The notes under the pieces are model-generated. The model saw only the letters and a list, made by a program, of their open reading frames with translations. It was not told where the DNA came from and searched no databases. Below, piece after piece: positions 17,727-26,397 of a DNA stretch of 64,000 bases (position 1 is its first letter; the number at the start of each line of letters is the position of its first letter). The translations under genes and the position numbers were made by a program. Source of the DNA: Haliotispira sp965263485 (lineage in GTDB: Bacteria; Spirochaetota; Spirochaetia; SP-2023); contig CBDHHO010000004.1 of assembly GCA_965263485.1 (NCBI GenBank), positions 1,736,001-1,800,000 of the forward strand, read 5' to 3'.

Positions 17727-19538
17727 TCAAGGAAGCGTGTTCCCCGAAAAATCATAGTACTTGATACTAGCAGTATTGCTGCCAAATACATTTTCTAATT
17801 TTTTGTTACTTTCGAGAGAAGTGTAAAGTATACTGGAGAGTGTCACACTGCTGAGCTGCTGATTGAAAGAAAATGCCTGATCACCGATAGATTCCACAGA
17901 ATCTGGAATCGTCACACTGCTGAGCTGATTGAAAGAAAATGCGGAATTACCGATAGATACCACAGAATCTGGAATCGTCACACTGCTGAGCTGATTGAAA
18001 GAAAATGCCCGATCACCGATAGATTCCACAGAGTTTGGAATCGTCACACTGCTGAGCTCATTGGAAGAAAATGCGGAACTACCGATAGATACCACAGAGT
18101 TTGGAATCGTCACACTGCTGAGCTGATTGCGAAAAAATGCGTAATCACCGATAGATCCCACAAATTTTGGAATCGTCACACTGCTGAGCTGATTGGAATA
18201 AAATGCGTAATCACCGATAGATCCCACAGAGTTTGGAATCGTCACACTGCTGAGCTGATTGGAATAAAATGCGTAATCACCGATAGATCCCACAGAGTTT
18301 GGAATCGTCACATTGCGGAGCTGATTGGAATAAAATGCGTAATCACCGATAGATCCCACAGAGTTTGGAATCGTCACACTGCTGAGCTGATTGCGAAAAA
18401 ATGCGTAATCACCGATAGATTTCACAGAGTTTGGAATCGTCACATTGCGGAGCTGATTGGAATAAAATGCGTAATCACCGATAGATTTCACAGAGTTTGG
18501 AATCGTCACACTGCGGAGCTGATTGGAAGAAAATGCGTAATCACCGATAGATTCCACAGATTTTGGAATCGTCACACTGCGGAGCTGATTGGAAGAAAAT
18601 GCGGCATTACCGATAGATACCACAGAATCTGGAATCGTCACACTGCTGAGCTGATTGAAAGAAAATGCGGCATTACCGATAGATTCTACAGAATCTGGAA
18701 TCGTCACACTGCTGAGTTGATTGAAAGAAAATGCGGAATTACCGATAGATACCACAGAATCTGGAATCGTCACACTGCTGAGCTGATTGGAAGAAAATGC
18801 GTAATCACCGATAGATTTCACAGAGTTTGGAATCGTCACATTGCGGAGCTGATTGGAATAAAATGCGTAATCACCGATAGATTTCACAGAGTTTGGAATC
18901 GTCACACTGCTGAGCTGATTGGAATAAAATGCGGAACTACCGATAGATACCACAGAGTTTGGAATCGTCACACTGCTGAGCTGATTGGAAGAAAATGCGG
19001 AACTACCGATAGATACCACAGAGTTTGGAATCGTCACATTGCTGAGCTGATTGGAAGAAAATGCGGAATTACCGATAGATTCTACAGAATCTGGAATCGT
19101 CACACTGCTGAGCTGATTGAAAGAAAATGCGGAACTACCGATAGATACCACAGAGTTTGGAATATTGGCTTCGCTAAGTTTGTTAGTAGAAAAAGCACTC
19201 TCATAGATTTGCTCTAAAGAGGAAGGCAAGACGAGAACATCTACAAGTTTTTCTCTATATTCGAATGGATGTATCACAGTTGTCCCGTCTTTTATGCTAA
19301 GAGTCCTCTGGTTTTTTGAAAGACTGTATTCCCCGCTGGAGCCCAATTGATATCCGTTTTGAGGAGGGTTTTGGTAAGAGCCTCCGCCGGGTGGGTCGCA
19401 GCCGAGCAGGAGGGCCGGAAAGAGAAGGAGGAGAAACGGGCGCAAAAAGGCCGCAGAAAAATATATTTTTCTGCGGCATGGCCTTGATTCATTGACAGCG
19501 ATGAGCGATGAGCGATTTTTACTGAACTTGTGTTCCAT
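17727..19538 (-). CDS. Phase-variable-family lipoprotein A: BspA-like leucine-rich repeat surface protein (in frame)
   Basis: A 603-residue predicted lipoprotein. The true start is ATG 19538, just after AAGGAG and opening MEHKFSK; an ATG 30 bp upstream overlaps the ribosome binding site. After the CGCTCAT repeat comes a signal peptide (RKIYFSAAFLRPFLLLLFP) and lipobox ALLLGC, then a Gly/Pro linker. The mature part is about 20 near-identical 22-residue repeats of the BspA/LRR_5 type (unit core VTIPNSVxSIGxxAFxxNQ), ending in a non-repeat cap. Such proteins often bind host or matrix components, but the ligand is unknown here. The 66-bp DNA repeats are nearly identical, so copy number should vary by recombination. 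The frame from ATG to repeats is intact with 2 full heptamers. Confidence 0.88.
   Translation of the reverse strand: MEHKFSKNRSSLIAVNESRPCRRKIYFSAAFLRPFLLLLFPALLLGCDPPGGGSYQNPPQNGYQLGSSGEYSLSKNQRTLSIKDGTTVIHPFEYREKLVDVLVLPSSLEQIYESAFSTNKLSEANIPNSVVSIGSSAFSFNQLSSVTIPDSVESIGNSAFSSNQLSNVTIPNSVVSIGSSAFSSNQLSSVTIPNSVVSIGSSAFYSNQLSSVTIPNSVKSIGDYAFYSNQLRNVTIPNSVKSIGDYAFSSNQLSSVTIPDSVVSIGNSAFSFNQLSSVTIPDSVESIGNAAFSFNQLSSVTIPDSVVSIGNAAFSSNQLRSVTIPKSVESIGDYAFSSNQLRSVTIPNSVKSIGDYAFYSNQLRNVTIPNSVKSIGDYAFFRNQLSSVTIPNSVGSIGDYAFYSNQLRNVTIPNSVGSIGDYAFYSNQLSSVTIPNSVGSIGDYAFYSNQLSSVTIPKFVGSIGDYAFFRNQLSSVTIPNSVVSIGSSAFSSNELSSVTIPNSVESIGDRAFSFNQLSSVTIPDSVVSIGNSAFSFNQLSSVTIPDSVESIGDQAFSFNQQLSSVTLSSILYTSLESNKKLENVFGSNTASIKYYDFSGNTLP
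17842..19177. repeat. 66-bp tandem repeat array, about 20 units, inside lipoprotein A
   Basis: Each 66-bp unit encodes 22 residues. Units differ mainly at a few codons (AAC/GAT, GTG/GGA, TCT/TAT), producing a mosaic of variants such as DYAF, SSAF and NSAF. Homogeneity is much higher than old leucine-rich repeats would show, suggesting recent expansion or gene conversion. The length keeps frame whatever the copy number. Confidence 0.9.
19497..19514 (-). repeat. CGCTCAT heptanucleotide repeat, locus A: 2 full copies plus CGCT
   Basis: On the minus strand the repeat follows codons for MEHKFSKN and precedes the signal peptide. With 2 full units the start codon is in frame with the lipoprotein. 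This is the shortest tract of the four and is probably stable against slippage. Confidence 0.85.
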
Positions 19539-19640
19539 TGTGCAATACTCCTTGGTATTATTATGCAAAATAGTGCATAAAGATGATGTTCCGGCGAAGG
19601 CCGGAATGGTTTCGATAAAAGATGAAATAAGTATTTGAAT
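19539..19640 (-). promoter_or_regulatory. Conserved 5' leader of lipoprotein A with hairpin and AAGGAG
   Basis: About 100 bp is shared nearly base for base with the leaders of loci B and C: an ATTTCATCTTTTAT segment, a CCGGCCTTCGCCGG hairpin, TTTTGCATAATAATACC, then AAGGAG and the start. A promoter probably lies at or above its upstream edge, but no clear -35/-10 pair was fixed. The hairpin stem is kept by compensating changes (CCGACCTTGGCCGG in B and C), which points to a functional RNA or operator. Confidence 0.6.
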
Positions 19641-19791
19641 TGAGAATGATATATGTTCTTCTTCGGCGAGACAAAAAAAATCTTAAAAATTTTCGGAAAA
19701 TTTCTGTGGAGTCAGGCATCTGTCGAGTTAGGCAATTTGTGGATTCAGTCATTTCCTTTACACGGTGAAGCTGTCCTTGACAACTACGCCT

Positions 19792-19855
19792 AGGTACTTC
19801 GGTACACCTTGAATTTCTAATCTTCGCGCTCCTCGCTCAGATTGAAATTCTACGA
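19792..19855. repeat. Second small palindromic repeat family, copy 1
   Basis: It starts GGTACTTCGGTACACC and contains GAATTTCTAATCTTCGCGC with an imperfect inverted arm, GCTCAGATTGAAATTC. Other copies are at 32073-32137 and 58197-58245. It lies next to about 25 bp (19765-19790) that match the 3' flank of the Rpn genes. The rest of the 480-bp gap upstream of lipoprotein A holds only repeat remnants. Confidence 0.7.
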
Positions 19856-19924
19856 CACTCAGCAACCGGAAACAGGCCTTCCCCTCAACTACGCTGCCGT
19901 ACCGCCAAACTCGAAGGCCCCCAG

Positions 19925-19977
19925 CGCGAGAAAGATCGCAAGTCCACGCGGATTGGAATTTTTAAAGGTTCCTTTTA
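19925..19977. repeat. MITE-like right-end remnant
   Basis: GCGAGAAAGATCGCAAGTCC followed by GGAATTTTTAAAGGTTCCTTTTA matches the right end of the 17478-17702 element. No left end is present. Confidence 0.6.
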
Positions 19978-20018
19978 GTCTTTTGAACAGGCAAGTTTGT
20001 GATTAAGGGGGTAGTAAA

Positions 20019-20623
20019 ATGAAGCCGTATAAGGTGATTTGCGGAATACCAAGCCTTGCAGCAACAGTTTTGCCATATTTATGGGCGTTCTCCATCTGAA
20101 TTCGGTGTACGTGCTAAATGTGATGACCCGAAGCCAGGGCGAACAAGTGGACCGGACTTTATCTTGGAAACTCTGCAACGCTTTCCCAACGAAGTCAATA
20201 TTTTGGCCCTTGGGCCTCTGACCAATCTGGCCCTGGCCTGGCAGCAGGCCCCGGACGTTCTAGCCTTGGCCAAGCAAATCGTGATTATGGGCGGAACGGC
20301 GCGGCATTCGGGGAACTGCTCACCTGTTGCCGAGTTCAACTTCTGGGTGGATCCGCACGCCGCTGACCTGCTACTGAGCTCCGAGCTGCCCCGGCGTATT
20401 CCCGTAACAATGGTGGGGCTGGATGTAACACACCAGGTGGTGTTTTCTCCCAACCTGCGGGAAATTGTGCGATTCTTTAGCCACAGCAGTGGACCGCTGG
20501 CACAGCTTGTCTATGATCTGACTCGCTTCTATGTCGATTTCCACTGGCAACAAGAGCGAACGATCGGCTGCGTTATCAACGACCCACTGATTCCGGCCTT
20601 CCTTTTGCGCCCGAACTTACTAA
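20019..20623 (+). pseudogene. Inosine-uridine-type nucleoside hydrolase, decayed
   Basis: A start-like segment (ATG 20019, MKPYKVI) resembles the first strand of nucleoside hydrolases but lacks the essential DTDPGxDD calcium/ribose motif. It runs straight into a different frame with central family motifs: LGPLTNLALAW, VIMGGTA, EFNFWVDPHAAD and PVTMVGLDVTHQ. So the N-terminal catalytic part has been deleted with a frameshift. The C-terminal part is cut at residue string LLRPNLL by a MITE-like element beginning at 20624; the natural end is missing. Intact enzymes hydrolyse ribonucleosides for base salvage; this copy cannot be active. Confidence 0.8.
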
Positions 20624-20788
20624 AGGGAACCTCTAAAAATTCCAATTTCGCGCTGAGCGGCGATCTTATTGCCGAATCGTTTCGTCACGAAAGCCTTACC
20701 ATACAACAAAGTATCCTCGGCTTCCATTTCTCGCGCTCGGCAAAATCTCGCTCACTCAGCATCGAAAGCGAATTTTTAGAGGTTCCCT
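20624..20788. repeat. MITE-like element (165 bp), canonical copy, inserted in the nucleoside hydrolase
   Basis: The left end AGGGAACCTCTAAAAATTCC and right end GCGAATTTTTAGAGGTTCCCT are inverted. The centre CTTACCATACAACAAAGTAT forms the conserved hairpin core, and the flanks read TAA and TTA. A partial second copy (left half, 20793-20855) follows directly, filling the gap to the next gene. Confidence 0.88.
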
Positions 20789-20876
20789 TTAGCTAAAAAC
20801 TCCAATTTTGCGCTGAGCGGCGTCTTGTTTCCAAATCTCTTCGTCTGGCATCAAAATGATGGGGGTAGAGCTTCCT

Positions 20877-22223
20877 TCAGCTCCGGTTCTGGCGCAGAAT
20901 GGACAAAGGCACCATATTTGCGGCCTTCAGCGCCGGGATGATCGAACAAACAAAAGTCATCAACAGCACGAACGCGCCCATCAGCAGCAGCGGCAGGACG
21001 CGCAGCCGGATCGGGATATACTCCAAATAATAAGATTTATCCAGCAAATTCAATTCCGTGGCCTTCGCAGCACCTTGTCCGGCCTGTTCAGGAGCTTGCA
21101 AGATTCCCGTGAGCCAGCGCAGCAAGCCGTTCATCAGCGCAATAATCTCGTTGATAAAATACGAGAGTAAAGCACCCAGCAGGGTCCCCCAGAAGATTGC
21201 AATGCAACTCACTAGCAGGGCGACCCAGATGTAAATGTTGCGAATCAGGGCCTTATTGGCGCCAAACGCCTTCATGATAGCGATTTCCGAGCTGTTTTCC
21301 AGCACCAGCAGCACCATTGAAGAAGCGATATTGATCGTACCGACTGCGACAATCAAGTACATGATGTAGACCAGAATCGACTTGGTAAACTGGTAGGACT
21401 GCTGTAATTCGGAGGCTTGGCTGTACCAGCTGTGCGTCCGCGCCAATGCCGGACTGACTAGGTCCTGTATCCGGTCCATGACCTGCTGCAGCAGCTTAAA
21501 ATCAAATGCATCGTCAATTTTGATGTGCAGCAACAGTTGACTGTTGCTGCTGTGGAAAAAATCCTGGGCATCCGCATAGGAAATAAAAGCCCACAGACGG
21601 TCCAGCTCTTGGTAACCTGTGCTGAGCACACCTCGCACGGTAAACTTCTGGATCTTGGGGCGCAGTTTGCCCTTCGGGCCGGAACCAAAGCGGGCCCCGG
21701 TCAAGAGGGCCACTTCATCGCCCGCCTGTACCTGGAGCTTAAAAGCCACATCGCTGGCCAGCAGAATCGATCCGGGCGAGAAGTCCAGGCTGCCGGACAC
21801 CAGCCGCAGGTACTTCCGCAGGCCCTCATCTTCGGCAAAAGCCCGCTCACTCAAGGCCCGTAACTGCACCGCCGAACGCGCAGTCCCCGCCAGCATCAGA
21901 GCAGCGCCGTTCTGTTCCGGATAACTCAGTCGTACACCGGGCAGTTTTTCGATTTTCTGTTCCAACCTAGTCAGTTTTTCATCGCCGGGAAACCGATAAA
22001 AGCGCAGCATCACATGTGAATAAAACGTTTCAATATAACGATTCATAATACCAGAAATCATACCATCAGATACTTCCAGTACTAAAACCAGCGGAATAAT
22101 ACTCAAAGTGATGCCAATAAATGCAGCAAATAAAGGCGAGTCTCTAAATTTTCGGTGCTTTTTGCGCAGTAGGATGGCACTGGCCAGCTCCAGACTCAAA
22201 CGTATTTTTAAATTCAGGTCCAT
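20877..22223 (-). CDS. FtsX-like permease of a LolCDE-type lipoprotein transporter (second permease)
   Basis: A 448-residue membrane protein with the MacB/FtsX layout: one N-terminal helix (about residues 33-52), a periplasmic domain of about 220 residues and three C-terminal helices (near 275-300, 325-350 and 410-435), ending VPLSILRQNRS. With the adjacent ATPase and the upstream permease it would extract lipoproteins from the inner membrane. It begins 6 bp after the lolD stop. Because the two permeases are distinct, as in LolC and LolE, which is which cannot be settled by eye. A MacB-like exporter is less likely, since no MacA partner is present. Confidence 0.8.
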   Translation of the reverse strand: MDLNLKIRLSLELASAILLRKKHRKFRDSPLFAAFIGITLSIIPLVLVLEVSDGMISGIMNRYIETFYSHVMLRFYRFPGDEKLTRLEQKIEKLPGVRLSYPEQNGAALMLAGTARSAVQLRALSERAFAEDEGLRKYLRLVSGSLDFSPGSILLASDVAFKLQVQAGDEVALLTGARFGSGPKGKLRPKIQKFTVRGVLSTGYQELDRLWAFISYADAQDFFHSSNSQLLLHIKIDDAFDFKLLQQVMDRIQDLVSPALARTHSWYSQASELQQSYQFTKSILVYIMYLIVAVGTINIASSMVLLVLENSSEIAIMKAFGANKALIRNIYIWVALLVSCIAIFWGTLLGALLSYFINEIIALMNGLLRWLTGILQAPEQAGQGAAKATELNLLDKSYYLEYIPIRLRVLPLLLMGAFVLLMTFVCSIIPALKAANMVPLSILRQNRS

Positions 22224-22229
22224 GTGCTG

Positions 22230-22964
22230 CTAAACCAAAGCTCCCGCAGCCTCGTCAGCTTTGACAGGGCCGTGTGGCACAAAGCGCATGTTTTCCAAGC
22301 TGTACTGCACATCGGCCAGAGCGCTCAGCGCCGGATCGTGGGTTACCAGTATCATGGTCGTGCTCATGTCGCGGCACAGGGAAAACAGTAGCTCAGCAAT
22401 TATCTGAGCGTTTTCCTGGTCCAGACTGCCGGTCGGCTCATCAGCGAGTACAAAGCGAGGCTGGTTCATCAAGGCCCGCACTACCGCCACGCGCTGGCGC
22501 TCGCCGCCGGAGAGCATATGCGGCAAGTGATTCTGACGGCCTTGCAAGCCCACTGTGCCGAGTAGCTCGGCCGCGCGTTGTTCGCTTTTGCTGCGAGTTT
22601 GACCCGCAATACGGGCCGGCAGCATCACGTTCTCCAAGGCCGTCAGGTCCTTGAGCATATAATGGTGCTGAAAAATAAAACCCACAAACTTTTGCCGATA
22701 GGCCGTCAGCCGGGCCTCGGAATACTGACTCAGCTCCTCTCCGGCACAGCAAATACTGCCCGAATCAGCGCGGTCAAGACCTCCCAGCAGATTTAGAAAA
22801 GTGCTTTTCCCGCTGCCACTCTGCCCCAACAGGGCCAGACTCAGCGCTTGGGGAATCTGCAAATCGACATCCTGCAAGATCTGAATCCGCTCCGAGCCGG
22901 AAAGGTAGGATTTACACAGGCCGCGCACCTCCAACAACAGAGCGCGGGATTGTCGCTTACTCAT
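22230..22964 (-). CDS. lolD: LolD-type ABC transporter ATPase
   Basis: A 244-residue ATP-binding subunit with Walker A GQSGSGKST, Q-loop FIFQHHYMLKDLTALENVMLP, signature LSGGERQRVAVVRAL, Walker B FVLADEPTGSLD and switch histidine VTHD. The Q-loop HHxxxxxTALENV pattern is that of the LolD/MacB/FtsE branch. Its start overlaps the preceding permease stop by 8 bp, and it is followed after 6 bp by the second permease, giving an E-D-C order. It energises lipoprotein release to a periplasmic carrier, which suits this lipoprotein-rich genome. Confidence 0.85.
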   Translation of the reverse strand: MSKRQSRALLLEVRGLCKSYLSGSERIQILQDVDLQIPQALSLALLGQSGSGKSTFLNLLGGLDRADSGSICCAGEELSQYSEARLTAYRQKFVGFIFQHHYMLKDLTALENVMLPARIAGQTRSKSEQRAAELLGTVGLQGRQNHLPHMLSGGERQRVAVVRALMNQPRFVLADEPTGSLDQENAQIIAELLFSLCRDMSTTMILVTHDPALSALADVQYSLENMRFVPHGPVKADEAAGALV

Positions 22965-24273
22965 TTCGCAGTACCTCGATTGGGTGTATGTGCAGCAGCC
23001 TGCGTGTGGCCAGCCAGCCCGCCGCGCTGCTGAACAGCAGCGCGGAACCGGTTACAATGAGCAGATCCTGGCCCGCAATTCCGGTGGCGATATTGGGCAG
23101 CAGATTGGGGCTTTGGAACAGCAGCATGTTGACCCACAGCAGAATTTCGTTCATGTACCGGCTGACCAGCAGGCCGCAGGCCGTGCCCAGCCCCACGCCC
23201 AGCAGACCGATCAGCAGGCTTTCGATCAGGAAGATGCAGCGTATCTGATTCTGGCCGGCACCCAATGCACGCAGCAGCATCAGCTCGGGAATGCGCGCAA
23301 ATACCGTGCGCCGGGTGGACTGGAAGATCTGGAAGGCCACCACCAGAAAGATCAGGCTGACCAATAGCTGCAAAAAGGATTTCTCGGTACGCAGAGCGTT
23401 GAAAAATGCCTGATTGGCTTCGCGTCCGGTGCGCAGTTGCCAGGTGGAAATTTCGCCGGCCCGCCGCATGGCTCCCAGTTGCCGGGACAGCTCGCGCTTG
23501 AGCATCACGGCCTGGCTCTTGCGCCGTAGTTTCAGCCCTAAATAATATTCATCACTGTAGAACAGCGACTCTGTCTGTGGATTCAAACCGATGAATACAT
23601 AGTTTTTTTCGATATTGGGATTGCCCAGACGGTAGGTGGCGCTGACTAGGAATTGAAACTGCCGGGCTTCAATTGAGCTGCTGCTCCGGTTGCTTGTCTT
23701 TTCGGTTGCTTCTGGCAGCGAGTATTCAGCGCTGATAAGCTGAAGAAAATCACCCTCACCAAAGCCGTGTTCGTAGGAAAAACTACGCCCCAGCCAGATG
23801 TGTCCGGGCTTGGCCAGATCATTGTCGAGCACTGGGCCCAAGGTCTGCATCACGGCGCTGCGCCCCCGATCTCGCGCAAAGTCCGCAGTTTCTACGGCGC
23901 GCACCACCGCCACCACTGGCTCACCGTATTCGGTATTCAACAGCATCGGGGCCTCGCGAAAACGGGTGATATTTTCGAGCTGCGGGTTCCGGGCCAGGCG
24001 CTCCCGCAGCAACAGACTGTCGGCCTTATTACCGGCAACGATCTGCAGGTGGTAGGCCGTCACTTCGTCGATCGAGTCGGTCAGGAGGCTTTGCAGGCCG
24101 CTCATGCCCGCCAGCACTGCGATCAATGTGCCCACTCCGACCAGGATCCCCAGCACCGCCAGCCACAGTGAGGAACCGGCCTGTACCTTGCTGCGACCCC
24201 GCAGGTACTTCCAGACCAGCCAAAACAGCCAGGCAGAATTTCCGGCCTTCCCGGACGGCCCGGTCTTACTCAT
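22957..24273 (-). CDS. FtsX-like permease of a LolCDE-type lipoprotein transporter (first permease)
   Basis: A 438-residue protein with an N-terminal helix (about residues 38-60, LAVLGILVGVGTLIAVLAGM), a periplasmic domain and three C-terminal helices (FLQLLVSLIFLVVAFQIF, LIGLLGVGLGTACGLLVS, LLIVTGSALLFSSAAGWLAT), ending HIHPIEVLRNE, typical of the FtsX/LolE family. The ATG overlaps the stop of the upstream membrane protein as ATGA, and its own stop overlaps lolD, so translation of the block is coupled. Confidence 0.82.
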   Translation of the reverse strand: MSKTGPSGKAGNSAWLFWLVWKYLRGRSKVQAGSSLWLAVLGILVGVGTLIAVLAGMSGLQSLLTDSIDEVTAYHLQIVAGNKADSLLLRERLARNPQLENITRFREAPMLLNTEYGEPVVAVVRAVETADFARDRGRSAVMQTLGPVLDNDLAKPGHIWLGRSFSYEHGFGEGDFLQLISAEYSLPEATEKTSNRSSSSIEARQFQFLVSATYRLGNPNIEKNYVFIGLNPQTESLFYSDEYYLGLKLRRKSQAVMLKRELSRQLGAMRRAGEISTWQLRTGREANQAFFNALRTEKSFLQLLVSLIFLVVAFQIFQSTRRTVFARIPELMLLRALGAGQNQIRCIFLIESLLIGLLGVGLGTACGLLVSRYMNEILLWVNMLLFQSPNLLPNIATGIAGQDLLIVTGSALLFSSAAGWLATRRLLHIHPIEVLRNE

Positions 24274-25679
24274 CAGTCCGGCTCATCGTTAAAAACCTGG
24301 TCAAATGCTTCAGGGTCGGACACATTTTGAAAGGTTACCTCGCTGCTCAACTGGTCGCCATAGCTGTAGTAGACCTTGGCCACAGAATTGCCATTGAGGT
24401 AGAGCTCTTCACTATAGTTGTATGGGTCGCTGTAACTGCGAATCCTGTCCACGGCTCCGTTCAGGTAGAACTCCACCTGTAAAGGATCGCTGCTTTGTCC
24501 CTGATAACTGTAGCGCTCTTCCCGGTTTTGGTTGTTCTTCTGGTCCGTGGTTTGCTTTGTCAGCAGCCGACCTTGTGCATCGTAGCTGTAAATTTCAGTT
24601 TCCATCAGGCTGCCGCTCTGCCAAATCTGTTTTTGCAGCAGGGCTTCCTGTTCATCATAGTCATACTCGGTAACTTTCTGGTCTTCGGTAACGATGCTTT
24701 TCTCCAGCTTACCCGCTGCGTTGTACTGGAAATTACTACGCCGGGATACCACATTGTCGCGGTAGATGATCTGGCTGGTGTTCTGCCGCTTCTCGTCAAA
24801 CAGGCGAACCTGATAATCCCCGCTGTTGTCGGACAGCCGCCGGGCAAAGGTTTCGATACCCGGTAACCGGTACTGTATCAGGTCGCGGTTCTTGCTTTGT
24901 AAGCGGACTTTGAACTTGATCAACTGTCCCCCCTCGCCCAGTTGGTAGCTGCTTTCGCGGTCGAGTTGGCCGAGACTGTCGTAGCGAATGCTGCGCTCCA
25001 GATCTCCGTCTTCATTGTAGAAAAACAGATAGCGTTCGCTCGGTTGGCCGCTCTCAGCCGTATAGCTGTTGATTTCGGAAACCAGGCCGTTGGTTTCGTT
25101 GAAGAATCGGGTTTCCAGCAGCTGTTCTCCTCGCCGGTGCTGCTCCTGAAAAGGTTTCCCGCCTCTGTAGGTCAGGAGCCAGGTCTCTTGGAGCTGCCCT
25201 TGGAAATACAGGGTCTTCAGGCGTTCTAGGGCACCGGATTCGACTTCCAGGCCCCATTCCAACACGCTGATCTGACGCGGATCCTCCAGCAGTTCCAGAG
25301 CCATGCCCAGCTGATTGGAGCGATACCAGAGAGTCTGTTCGCTCTGGAGGGCCCCTTCGTTGTGCTGCGCCGGAATTTGTCCTGTATCCTGGCTTTGACC
25401 CGGTTCGGCATCCGGAATTTCAGGCGGCCCGGCGTCTCCGGGTTCAGCCAGCGTCGGAGAAGCGGGCCAAACGGCTTCCTCCGGCCCTGCCGCCTCCTGC
25501 CGTTTGGCCTGTACTTGCTCCTGGGCCGGGCTCTGCATCACGATCAGCAGTAGGCCTGGAAACAGTGCTCCGCCCAGCAGCAGTGCCACGCCGCGCCACA
25601 GCCGAAAGCCGCCGATCTTTGCCGCGCCTGCTGTGTTAAGGTCTCGGACTTGCCGTCCTGTTTTCTCACAGCGATTCAC
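24273..25679 (-). CDS. Membrane-anchored protein with YD/toxin-like beta repeats, unknown function
   Basis: A 468-residue protein with one N-terminal membrane helix (WRGVALLLGGALFPGLLLIV), a Gln/Glu/Pro-rich linker and a long C-terminal region of short imperfect repeats of the form 'Y-x-Y-D/N-x-x-G-x-L-x-x' (RYLFFYNEDGDLERSIRYD, YDEQEALLQKQIW, YSYDAQGRLLTKQT). This resembles YD-type antiparallel strands, probably facing the periplasm. GTG 25679 follows GGAGG and overlaps the upstream gene end by 14 bp; GTG 25682 is an equal alternative. Its tight coupling to the lipoprotein-export permease suggests an envelope role, but no function is assigned. Confidence 0.7.
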   Translation of the reverse strand: MNRCEKTGRQVRDLNTAGAAKIGGFRLWRGVALLLGGALFPGLLLIVMQSPAQEQVQAKRQEAAGPEEAVWPASPTLAEPGDAGPPEIPDAEPGQSQDTGQIPAQHNEGALQSEQTLWYRSNQLGMALELLEDPRQISVLEWGLEVESGALERLKTLYFQGQLQETWLLTYRGGKPFQEQHRRGEQLLETRFFNETNGLVSEINSYTAESGQPSERYLFFYNEDGDLERSIRYDSLGQLDRESSYQLGEGGQLIKFKVRLQSKNRDLIQYRLPGIETFARRLSDNSGDYQVRLFDEKRQNTSQIIYRDNVVSRRSNFQYNAAGKLEKSIVTEDQKVTEYDYDEQEALLQKQIWQSGSLMETEIYSYDAQGRLLTKQTTDQKNNQNREERYSYQGQSSDPLQVEFYLNGAVDRIRSYSDPYNYSEELYLNGNSVAKVYYSYGDQLSSEVTFQNVSDPEAFDQVFNDEPD

Positions 25680-26397
25680 CACAAGCCTCCTCCCCCCTTC
25701 GCAGGCAGAACAGATACTTCTGCAAGAATTGATAGGCCTCAAGCTCCAGTTCCTCCTGCAAGTGAGCCAGCTTTGTGGCAAAGTCTGTCGTCTGTCCCAA
25801 TGTCTGTGATTTGTCATCCCGTTTTTGGTCAGGAAATTCGTCCAGCTCGCGCCGGTACATGACCAGGGTACTTGCCTGCGAGACGCTGGCCAGCTGCACC
25901 TGCCAGCTGATCTGATCGGGTTCCGACTCAATCCGGTTCAGTCGCAGGGCAAAATCCAAGAACACTCCAAAGGGGTAGCGGCCGGGATCGTCATCGGGAA
26001 TATAGCCAAAATGCAGGCTGTATTCCTTTACTATTTGAGCATTTGTGATTTGGTTACAGAGCTGCTTGGCCTCTCCGGCTTGCCAACGTTTGGGACGGGC
26101 GCAGTCCTGCGGCTCCCAGTCTCGCCAGCCGCGATGATTTTGGTGCCGCTTCTGCACCACGCCGTAGTCTGTGCTTTCCGCTTCAGGCGGGGTGGCATCG
26201 GATTTGTACTGCCGCGGGAAAGTTTCCATCGGTCGGATGACTTCTTCTGCTTTCAGGGTGTCAAGGGCCTGAAGTGTCAGCACTGCACAAATTGTACATG
26301 CGAGACTATACCGTAAACCCGTCATATCGGAGGGCGTACCGGGGCGCATCAGTTGCTTGCGACCGGGTATTCCCGGATAGTCTGCACTCTGCCTCAT
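25666..26397 (-). CDS. Exported protein of unknown function, coupled to tsaD
   Basis: A 243-residue protein. The ATG at 26397 overlaps the tsaD stop as ATGA, which favours this start. A second start at 26325 (MTGLRYSLACTICAVLTL) would place a standard signal peptide at the extreme N-terminus, with cleavage after LKA. The mature part is charged, with Trp/Tyr-rich strands (QISWQVQLASVSQASTLVMY) and a C-terminal helix ending CGESL. No family was recognised. It sits between tsaD and the YD-repeat membrane protein in a minus-strand block with overlapping ends. Confidence 0.6.
   Translation of the reverse strand: MRQSADYPGIPGRKQLMRPGTPSDMTGLRYSLACTICAVLTLQALDTLKAEEVIRPMETFPRQYKSDATPPEAESTDYGVVQKRHQNHRGWRDWEPQDCARPKRWQAGEAKQLCNQITNAQIVKEYSLHFGYIPDDDPGRYPFGVFLDFALRLNRIESEPDQISWQVQLASVSQASTLVMYRRELDEFPDQKRDDKSQTLGQTTDFATKLAHLQEELELEAYQFLQKYLFCLRRGEEACGESL

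Noticed and set aside
17842..19177. CRISPR array
   Set aside because: Units are contiguous 66-bp coding repeats without spacers; no cas genes. The dispersed palindromic elements also lack regular spacing.
18717..19217. Repetitive open frame antisense to the leucine-rich repeats (units like WNRHTAELIGRKC)
   Set aside because: A by-product of the 66-bp repeats having no stops in that frame; no ribosome binding site or family match.
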